Below are positions 1-5,282 of a DNA stretch of 5,282 nucleotides, piece by piece. Below the pieces are notes generated by a model. That model was given only the letters and a program-made list of their open reading frames with translations. It was not told where the DNA came from and searched no databases. Both the position numbers and the translations under genes were made by a program. The DNA is from Tannerella sp. (GTDB lineage Bacteria; Bacteroidota; Bacteroidia; Bacteroidales; Tannerellaceae). Positions within the stretch are counted from its first letter, which is position 1, and the number at the start of each line of letters is the position of its first letter. The DNA lies in NCBI GenBank assembly GCA_031268395.1, contig JAIRXI010000044.1:1-5282 (forward strand), read 5' to 3'.

Positions 1-4
1 TTAA

Positions 5-12
5 TACTTTTG
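5..12 (+). promoter_or_regulatory. possible upstream -7 promoter element (TAnnTTTG)
   Basis: The bases TACTTTTG match the Bacteroidetes primary-sigma -7 consensus TAnnTTTG exactly. The partner -33 TTTG would lie before the window start, so it cannot be judged. If active, transcription would begin near position 20 and give a leader of about 135 nt before the SusC-like start at 155. It is a weaker candidate than the match at 99-106, because the region is T-rich and chance matches are easy. Confidence 0.3.
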
Positions 13-39
13 TCATATTGCTGTCACATTTGTCACGGA
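11..39 (+). repeat. three short TGTCA direct repeats, possible regulator site
   Basis: TGTCA occurs three times at 11-15, 22-26 and 31-35, with start-to-start spacings of 11 and 9 bp, roughly one helical turn each. The first two copies extend to TGTCATATT and TGTCACATT. A TGTGA at 49-53 is the reverse complement of the TCACA at 24-28. Helically phased short repeats upstream of a PUL operon could be an operator for a hybrid two-component or other PUL regulator. This is inference: the units are short and no regulator gene is in the window. Confidence 0.3.
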
Positions 40-98
40 GAAGACATTTGTGATAGTTTCCGCCTTATTTGTTATCTCCCGGAAGTTTTGCGCACCTG

Positions 99-106
99 TA
101 TCTTTG
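99..106 (+). promoter_or_regulatory. probable promoter -7 element for the SusC/SusD operon
   Basis: TATCTTTG is an exact match to the Bacteroidetes -7 consensus TAnnTTTG. It would place the transcription start near 112-116, giving a leader of about 40 nt before the ATG at 155 but only about 13 nt before the ATG at 128. There is no TTTG at the usual 19-21 nt upstream spacing. The nearest candidate, TTTG at 68-71, is 27 nt away, so the -33 element is weak or absent and the promoter may need an activator, as is common for substrate-induced PULs. Confidence 0.6.
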
Positions 107-154
107 CCGGCGGAAATATCAGACATCATGTTAAACCAACACCAACAAGTTTTT

Positions 155-3100
155 ATGAAAACATCAACGCTTTGCAAATGGTGCGTATGGATATTATTTT
201 TATTCGTGGCACAAACTGTGTATGCCCGGCAGGTATCCGTATCGGGTACCGTTATTTCGGAAACGGACGATGGCCCGGTAATAGGGGCCTCCGTCGTGGA
301 AAAGGGGACGGCTAACGGTATCGTTACGGACCTGGAAGGACATTTTTCCCTCAGTGTGGCGGAGGGGGCTACTGTTCAAATCAGTTACATCGGTTTCATT
401 ACACGGGAATTTACCGTGAATGACGACGTTACGCTGAATGTCGTGTTAAAGGAAAATGTGACGGAACTTTCGGATGTGGTAGTGACCGGCTACACCTCCC
501 AGAAAAAGGCGGATCTTACCGGAGCCGTCTCCGTTGTTAAGATTGGCGAGATTGAAAACATAAATTCGGGGAATGCCATGAAGTCGCTGCAGGGACGGGT
601 ACCCGGTGTTTTCATCACCACCAGCGGCTCTCCCGACGGCGGCGCGACGGTGAGAATAAGGGGTATAGGGACGCTGGGAAATAACGACCCGCTGTATATT
701 ATTGACGGCGTTCCGAGTAAGCGTTCCATGAACGAACTGGCGACTTCGGACATTGAATCCATACAGATTCTGAAGGACGCCTCCTCCGCCAGCATTTACG
801 GGTCGCGTGCGGGTAACGGAGTGGTCGTCATCACAACGAAAAAGGGACGGCAAGCGGGTACCAGGATAGATTTCCGGGCTTCGTTCGGCATGCAGAACTA
901 TCGCCGCTCGCTTGACCTGCTCAATACGGAGGAGCGGGGAATCGTACAGTGGCAGGCAGCCCTGAACGACGGACAGGATCCCAATTTCGGCGTTTACGGC
1001 TTCGAATGGCATGGCGACGCGCAGTCGGGATATGTTCTCGACCGGGTGATTCTCCCGGAATATCTGGATGCCCTGCAGACGATGAGGCCGGCGGATACCG
1101 ACTGGGTGGGTGAAATCGGCCGGACCGGGCTGGCGCAGAATTATAACGTAACCCTTTCCAATGTGGGCGAGAAGGGACGGTCGCTCTTTTCACTGGATTA
1201 TTACGATAATACGGGAACCATCAAAAAGTCGGGATTCAACAGGATTACCGCCCGCATAAACTCGGACTATACCGTTCTCGCAGACCGTCTCGTCATCGGC
1301 GAAAACTTCTCGCTCTCCAAAATGCAGCGGCAGGCTATCGGTTCGGGAATCCTCAACCAGACGCACGAGATACAGCCCATAATACCTGTGCATACGATCG
1401 ACGGGGAGGGATGGGGCGGCCCCGTGTCGGGCATGAGCGACAGGCAGAATCCGGCGCGTCTGATCGAAGACAATAAACAGAACCATGAGGATTATATCCG
1501 TCTGTTCGGAGACGTGAACATAGACCTGACGATTATTAAAAATCTGCATTTCCGTTCCAAATTCGGAGTGGATTACACCGGTTACTGGAAAAGGGACATG
1601 CAGCTTATGTACGTTTCGGGTTTCATGTCGGAGAATGTGAACCGTGTAAACGTAAACGCGAATTACGGCGGCAACTGGATTCTCAGCAATACGCTGAATT
1701 ATACGCTTAATCTGGATAAACACGGGTTTGACCTGCTTGCCGGACAGGAAATGATGAAGTACTATTCCACCGAACTCTCCGCCGGCCGGGACGTTTTTGC
1801 CTCCGAAGCCCCCGATTACATGTACCTGAATGCGGGAGAGGAGAACCGCCGCAACGGCAATTCGGCTACTTCGTATGCACTGCTTTCTTATTTCGGCAAG
1901 GTGAATTACAATTATGACAACCGCTACCTGGTTTCCGCAACATTCCGCCGCGATGGCTCTTCGCGTTTCGGGGCGAACAACCGCTATGGCTTCTTCCCGG
2001 CCTTTTCGCTGGGCTGGCGCATCAGCGAGGAACGCTTTTTCAAGGACGTGCTGCCCGAAATTTCCGATTTGAAGTTCCGCTACGGATGGGGGCAGACCGG
2101 AAACCAGGAAATCGGCGACTACGCTTCTCTGGGTTTGTATGAAGCGCTGTATGGAAGCGACCCGACATGGTCGCCCGACAATGGCACGGCGTACGACATC
2201 TACGGCAGCGGCGGCGGAAATCTGCTGTCGGGTTACCGTCGCACGCAGCAGGTAAACCCGAATCTCAAGTGGGAAACGACGACGCAAAACAACATCGGGC
2301 TGGATTTCGGCTTCTTGAACCGGAAGATTTCCGGCTCATTCGACTACTTCCTGAAAAAAACCGGCGATATTCTCATCAGTCCGCCGTATATCGCCACCCT
2401 GGGCGAAGGCGGAAACCGCTGGGTGAATGGGGCAACCCTGGAAAACCGGGGATTCGAGTTCCTGCTTGATTATAATGAAAGGATTGGAGACCTGGCCATA
2501 TCCCTCACCGGAAACATTTCCCGATACGTCAATAAAGTGGTCGAGCTGCCGGAAGACGTGATCAATTCGTATGCCGGCAACGGGAATGACCAGACGATTC
2601 TCGGACGTCCCCTGAACTCCATGTTCGGTTATGTTGCGGACGGCATTTTCCAGAATCAGGCGGAAGTGGACGCCCATGTGTCGCAGCCGGGAAAGGGAAT
2701 CGGCCGCCTGAGATATTCCAATGTGAACGGCGACGACCGGATCGACGACGAAGACCGTACCTGGCTGGGCGTTTCGGACCCGGACTTCATCTACGGACTG
2801 AATATCGGACTTGCATGGAAAGGGTTTGACCTGAGCATGTTCTGGAACGGCGTCGTTGGCGCAATGGTTGACAATGGCGTGAAACGCTATTCGGACTTTA
2901 TCAGTTTCTTCGGAGGACATAATTACGGCAGGCGTACCCTGGATGCCTGGACGCCGCAGAACGCATCCTCGACGATACCGGCGCTGGCGCTGAACGACCG
3001 GAATAACGAGGCCCGGTTCTCGACTTATTTTATCGAAAACGGCTCTTATCTCAAACTGGCAAATATTGAAATCGGCTATACGCTGCCGAAAAACATGCTG

Positions 3101-3268
3101 AACAGGGCTTTCATTCGTGATGCAAGAGTTTACGTAATGGGGCAGAATCTTTTGACCCTCAAGAAGACATGGGGCGATAATGCTTTCACGGGCGTCGATC
3201 CCGAAGTGCCGAATCTGGCTTATCCGATCCCGTATGCATTTACGCTCGGTGTTAATTTATCTTTTTAA
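155..3268 (+). CDS. SusC/RagA-family TonB-dependent outer-membrane transporter
   Basis: This is a TonB-dependent transporter that imports oligosaccharides across the outer membrane together with its SusD partner. The 1037-aa length is normal for SusC proteins. A signal peptide covers about residues 1-24: Lys2, a hydrophobic core (WILFLFVA), and a cleavage site after VYA. A carboxypeptidase-D-regulatory-like beta-sandwich follows at about 27-100 (VSVSGTV, GANGIVTDLEGHF-type core, SYIGF), then the SusC signature DVVVTGY at 107-113. The plug domain spans about 115-231 with VRIRGIG (166-172), LYIIDGVP (180-187) and ILKDASSASIYGSRAGNG (from 205). The rest is the beta-barrel, rich in aromatic and Asn residues. 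It includes an EF-hand-like acidic loop, NVNGDDRIDDED (856-867), often seen in SusC proteins, and ends in a typical LGVNLSF strand with terminal Phe. I chose ATG 155 because it leaves a compact signal peptide and suits the promoter at 99-106. ATG 128 and GTG 50 are in-frame alternatives. The SusD-like gene follows after 11 nt. The family is certain; the substrate is inferred only from the GH32-like neighbour. Confidence 0.96.
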   Translation: MKTSTLCKWCVWILFLFVAQTVYARQVSVSGTVISETDDGPVIGASVVEKGTANGIVTDLEGHFSLSVAEGATVQISYIGFITREFTVNDDVTLNVVLKENVTELSDVVVTGYTSQKKADLTGAVSVVKIGEIENINSGNAMKSLQGRVPGVFITTSGSPDGGATVRIRGIGTLGNNDPLYIIDGVPSKRSMNELATSDIESIQILKDASSASIYGSRAGNGVVVITTKKGRQAGTRIDFRASFGMQNYRRSLDLLNTEERGIVQWQAALNDGQDPNFGVYGFEWHGDAQSGYVLDRVILPEYLDALQTMRPADTDWVGEIGRTGLAQNYNVTLSNVGEKGRSLFSLDYYDNTGTIKKSGFNRITARINSDYTVLADRLVIGENFSLSKMQRQAIGSGILNQTHEIQPIIPVHTIDGEGWGGPVSGMSDRQNPARLIEDNKQNHEDYIRLFGDVNIDLTIIKNLHFRSKFGVDYTGYWKRDMQLMYVSGFMSENVNRVNVNANYGGNWILSNTLNYTLNLDKHGFDLLAGQEMMKYYSTELSAGRDVFASEAPDYMYLNAGEENRRNGNSATSYALLSYFGKVNYNYDNRYLVSATFRRDGSSRFGANNRYGFFPAFSLGWRISEERFFKDVLPEISDLKFRYGWGQTGNQEIGDYASLGLYEALYGSDPTWSPDNGTAYDIYGSGGGNLLSGYRRTQQVNPNLKWETTTQNNIGLDFGFLNRKISGSFDYFLKKTGDILISPPYIATLGEGGNRWVNGATLENRGFEFLLDYNERIGDLAISLTGNISRYVNKVVELPEDVINSYAGNGNDQTILGRPLNSMFGYVADGIFQNQAEVDAHVSQPGKGIGRLRYSNVNGDDRIDDEDRTWLGVSDPDFIYGLNIGLAWKGFDLSMFWNGVVGAMVDNGVKRYSDFISFFGGHNYGRRTLDAWTPQNASSTIPALALNDRNNEARFSTYFIENGSYLKLANIEIGYTLPKNMLNRAFIRDARVYVMGQNLLTLKKTWGDNAFTGVDPEVPNLAYPIPYAFTLGVNLSF

Positions 3269-3279
3269 AAATAACGGAC

Positions 3280-5004
3280 ATGAAGACAAAAAATATATTT
3301 TACAGTGGGATTTTGCTGGCTATACTGCCGGCATGCGATTCTTTTCTTGACGAGAATCCGAAAGGCTCCCTGAGCGACAGTCAGCTGAACACATCCGAAA
3401 ATATTGAAAAAATGGTGATTGCCGCCTATTCGGGTCTGGGTAACGATAATTATTCGTCGGGGTCGAACGCGCCCTGGCCTTACGGCGACCTGCGTAGCGG
3501 CGACGCTTACAAGGGAGGCGCCGGCACCGGCGACATGGGCGATCTTCATTTGGTGGAATCGTACGTTTACATGCGCGACGATGTCGGCTATCTTGACAGC
3601 AAATGGTATCGTCAGTATGTAGCGATTAGCCGGGCAAACAATGCGCTGGGACGGCTGAACCAGATCTCGGACGCGGAATTTCCGGACAAGTCAAAAAGAA
3701 TAGCGGAAATGCGTTTTTTGCGTGCGCATTTTCTGTTTGAACTGAAAATCCTGTTCAAGCAAATTCCCTTTATTGACGAGACGGTGCCGGCCGAAGATTA
3801 CATTACGGTTTCGAACGACGTCTATTCGAGCCTGGAAATGTGGGAGAAGATTATTGAAGAATTTCGCTTCGCCGCCGCCGGTCTCCCGGAGGACAACGAT
3901 GCCCTCGGACGCGCGAACAGGTGGATGGCAAAGGCTTATCTGGCAAAAACGCTGCTGTATGCCGCTTACGAGCAGAATGAACGGCATGAGGTCACGGGGA
4001 TAAACACGGCAAAACTGAACGAAGTCGTGGCGGTAACGGACGAAATTATCAGTTCGGGAAAGTTTTCCCTGGCGGAAGACTTTGCGGATAATTTCCTGTG
4101 CGAAACGGAAAACGGCCCGGAATCGGTTTTTGCCGTTCAACATTCCCGGAATGACGCGACGCTGCATGGACGCCTCGACTGGGGTGCGATGCTCAATTAT
4201 CCGATGAACGGCGCGTATGGATGTTGCGGCTTTCACTCGCCGTCGCAGAATCTGGTAAATGCGTTCAAGACCGACGCCAGCGGATTGCCGATGTTTGCGG
4301 ATTTCAATGAAGAATCAATCTCTGCGCCCGGCGATCTGCTGTCGCACAGTATCGACCCTCGTCTCAACCACTCGGTTGCGATCCCGGGGCTGCCGTACAA
4401 ATATGACCCGGAGTTTATTTTTCAAGAAGACTGGACGCGGCAACCGGAGGTATATGGCCCTTACATGTCATTGAAAGAGGTCGTCCTGCCGGACTGTCCG
4501 TGCTTTGAGAAGGTAAACCCGTTCATGTCAAGCTCGAAAAACAGGGATATCATCCGTTATGACGATGTGATGCTGTGGCAGGCCGAAGCCCTGATCGAAC
4601 TGGGACGTCAGGATGAAGCGCTTGCGCTGATAAATGCCATACGCCGGCGTGCAGCCGGGAGTACGGCCAAACTGGTCGATGTCCAGGGCGATTTCACCGG
4701 GAAATTCAACGTCGACGTCTATAAGCCCGGCGAGAACTGTCCCGCCTGGACGCAGGCGTTTGCACGCGAGGCCCTGCGCTGGGAACGGCGCCTGGAATTT
4801 GCGCTGGAGGGTTTCCGGTTCTTCGATCTGGTGCGCTGGGGCATCGCCGCCGAATATGTGAACGGTTATTTTGACGTTGAACGGACGCGTCATACTTACC
4901 TGGCTGAAGCCCGGTTCACAAAAAGCCGGGATGAATATTTCCCGATACCGAAGCAGCAGATTAATTTCAGCAGAAAACTGTATGCACAGAATTATGGCTG
5001 GTAA
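3280..5004 (+). CDS. SusD/RagB-family nutrient-binding surface lipoprotein
   Basis: This is a cell-surface glycan-binding lipoprotein that acts as the lid of the SusC transporter encoded just upstream. The 574-aa precursor has a lipoprotein signal peptide with lipobox LPAC and acylated Cys19, followed by the classic SusD start DSFLDENP. The SusD-like N-terminal domain shows the helical TPR-type core with AEMRFLRAHFLFELKILFKQIPFID (142-166). Downstream are the conserved DPRL (359-362), RYDDVMLWQAEALIELG (426-442) and LRWERRLEFALEGFRFFDLVRWG (499-521). The C-terminal signature is DEYFPIPKQQINFS (551-564), ending QNYGW. The start lies 11 nt after the SusC-like stop, in an A-rich stretch without a Shine-Dalgarno sequence, as usual in Bacteroidota, so the two genes are almost certainly co-transcribed. 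The mature chain holds six cysteines besides Cys19, including adjacent Cys315-Cys316 and a C-P-C at 406-408, which is high for this family. Family assignment is secure; ligand specificity is inferred from the following GH32-like gene. Confidence 0.96.
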   Translation: MKTKNIFYSGILLAILPACDSFLDENPKGSLSDSQLNTSENIEKMVIAAYSGLGNDNYSSGSNAPWPYGDLRSGDAYKGGAGTGDMGDLHLVESYVYMRDDVGYLDSKWYRQYVAISRANNALGRLNQISDAEFPDKSKRIAEMRFLRAHFLFELKILFKQIPFIDETVPAEDYITVSNDVYSSLEMWEKIIEEFRFAAAGLPEDNDALGRANRWMAKAYLAKTLLYAAYEQNERHEVTGINTAKLNEVVAVTDEIISSGKFSLAEDFADNFLCETENGPESVFAVQHSRNDATLHGRLDWGAMLNYPMNGAYGCCGFHSPSQNLVNAFKTDASGLPMFADFNEESISAPGDLLSHSIDPRLNHSVAIPGLPYKYDPEFIFQEDWTRQPEVYGPYMSLKEVVLPDCPCFEKVNPFMSSSKNRDIIRYDDVMLWQAEALIELGRQDEALALINAIRRRAAGSTAKLVDVQGDFTGKFNVDVYKPGENCPAWTQAFAREALRWERRLEFALEGFRFFDLVRWGIAAEYVNGYFDVERTRHTYLAEARFTKSRDEYFPIPKQQINFSRKLYAQNYGW

Positions 5005-5014
5005 CATGAATTTT

Positions 5015-5048
5015 CCCCTGTTTTTTTTAACTTTGCGCGGCGCAGGGG
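5015..5048 (+). repeat. 6-bp inverted repeat in the SusD-hydrolase gap
   Basis: CCCCTG (5015-5020) is the reverse complement of CAGGGG (5043-5048). The stem could extend by one G-U and one A-T pair to 5013-5050. The 22-nt loop contains the T-run and the TAACTTTG element. A loop this large, with the T-run on the 5' side and none after the 3' arm, argues against an intrinsic terminator. It could be a regulatory hairpin, an operator-like palindrome or chance. Confidence 0.3.
5028..5035 (+). promoter_or_regulatory. possible internal promoter -7 element before the hydrolase gene
   Basis: TAACTTTG is an exact TAnnTTTG match in the 78-nt gap between the SusD-like stop and the next start. It follows a run of eight T. 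Transcription would start near 5042, leaving a leader of about 40 nt before ATG 5083, similar to the spacing at the SusC-like gene. No TTTG lies 19-21 nt upstream, so the -33 element is weak. It may allow separate or additional expression of the hydrolase gene. A chance match in T-rich sequence is possible. Confidence 0.45.
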
Positions 5049-5082
5049 GACGGAAAGTATAACAATCAAACGATATATGTGT

Positions 5083-5282
5083 ATGAAACGGAAAATCTTA
5101 TTTTTATCGGTATGTGCCGCTTTTGTGGCGGCGGGACAGGTGGGGGCGGAGGATATTTCGGTCAGGATAACGAAGAAATATCTGAATTTGCCTGTTTCGC
5201 ATCAGGTCGACCGTGCGGTGATGACTTTTGAGGTTGGCGGCGTGACGGAGCGGACTTTTGACATCCGCCTGGCGGCCGGCCA
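5083..5282 (+). CDS. secreted GH32-type fructan hydrolase, N-terminal fragment (truncated by window end)
   Basis: Only the first 66 codons are present. The protein begins MKRKILFLSV with a hydrophobic core and a probable signal-peptidase I site after QVGA (residue 22), so it is exported. Cys11 is not in a good lipobox context (LSVC), so a lipoprotein is less likely. The mature start contains ISVRITKKYLNLPVSHQ (25-41), then MTFEV (47-51) and FDIRLA (59-64). From memory this pattern resembles the N-terminal beta-sandwich module (DUF4980 type) preceding the catalytic five-bladed propeller in Bacteroidota GH32 enzymes such as levanases and exo-inulinases. The catalytic residues (WMNDPNG, RDP, EC motifs) lie beyond the window, so activity cannot be confirmed. 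The gene follows the SusD-like gene by 78 nt on the same strand, as expected for a PUL enzyme. ATG 5077 is an in-frame alternative that adds only Met-Cys; ATG 5083 is preferred for its Lys-Arg-Lys start. Confidence 0.75.
   Translation, partial: MKRKILFLSVCAAFVAAGQVGAEDISVRITKKYLNLPVSHQVDRAVMTFEVGGVTERTFDIRLAAG

Noticed and set aside
10..315. A 101-codon + strand frame overlapping the promoter region and the SusC start
   Set aside because: Its second half overlaps the secure SusC coding sequence in another frame. The translation is Cys/Arg/Gly-rich, with no motif or convincing start.
1190..2287. A 365-codon open frame on the minus strand inside the SusC-like gene
   Set aside because: It lies wholly antisense to a protein with clear family motifs. 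Its translation is low-complexity, rich in Val/Ile/Arg, with no recognisable domain. It is best explained by codon bias of the sense gene.
2720..2755. Acidic NVNGDDRIDDED loop considered as a dockerin-like or dedicated calcium-binding module
   Set aside because: A single EF-hand-like loop of this kind is a common feature of SusC barrels, and no second repeat is present to make a dockerin.
2336..2920. A 194-codon minus-strand frame in the SusC barrel region
   Set aside because: Antisense shadow with no recognisable domain, no promoter and no conserved start context.
5021..5049. T-run plus GC-rich sequence considered as a rho-independent terminator after the SusD-like gene
   Set aside because: The eight-T run precedes the GC-rich arm rather than following a hairpin, the only stem has a 22-nt loop, and no T-tract follows the 3' arm.
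4871..5062. A 63-codon + strand frame crossing the end of the SusD-like gene
   Set aside because: Most of it overlaps the conserved SusD C-terminal signature in another frame, and the short tail into the gap has no protein-like features.

Overview
The window reads as a stretch of a polysaccharide utilisation locus (PUL) from a Bacteroidota genome, most likely order Bacteroidales. Three things point there: a tandem SusC-like/SusD-like gene pair, Bacteroidetes-type promoter motifs (TAnnTTTG) in both non-coding gaps, and no Shine-Dalgarno sequence before the starts. Base composition looks balanced (about half G+C by eye), richer than typical Bacteroides. A genus cannot be assigned from the sequence alone.

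Layout, all on the + strand: (1) 1-154, an upstream regulatory region with two exact TAnnTTTG matches and a cluster of TGTCA repeats; (2) 155-3268, a SusC/RagA-family TonB-dependent outer-membrane transporter of 1037 aa; (3) an 11-nt gap, then 3280-5004, a SusD/RagB-family surface lipoprotein of 574 aa; (4) a 78-nt gap with another exact TAnnTTTG; (5) 5083 to the window end, the first 66 codons of a secreted protein. Its start resembles the N-terminal accessory module (DUF4980 type) of Bacteroidota GH32 fructan hydrolases (levanase/inulinase type).

How they work together: in the known SusCD model, the SusD lipoprotein sits as a lid on the SusC barrel and captures oligosaccharides at the cell surface. 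SusC then imports them using TonB energy, and linked glycoside hydrolases cut the polymer or the imported oligosaccharides. If the GH32 reading of the last fragment is right, the substrate is a fructan (levan or inulin). That inference rests on about 40 mature residues of a truncated gene. The SusC/SusD assignments are secure at family level, but their sequence does not by itself name the glycan.

I found no RNA gene, mobile element, CRISPR array or convincing terminator. This is a conventional PUL core, and I see no evidence of an undescribed system. The points worth checking are the promoter architecture, the internal promoter before the hydrolase, the SusC start, and the unusual cysteine content of the SusD protein.
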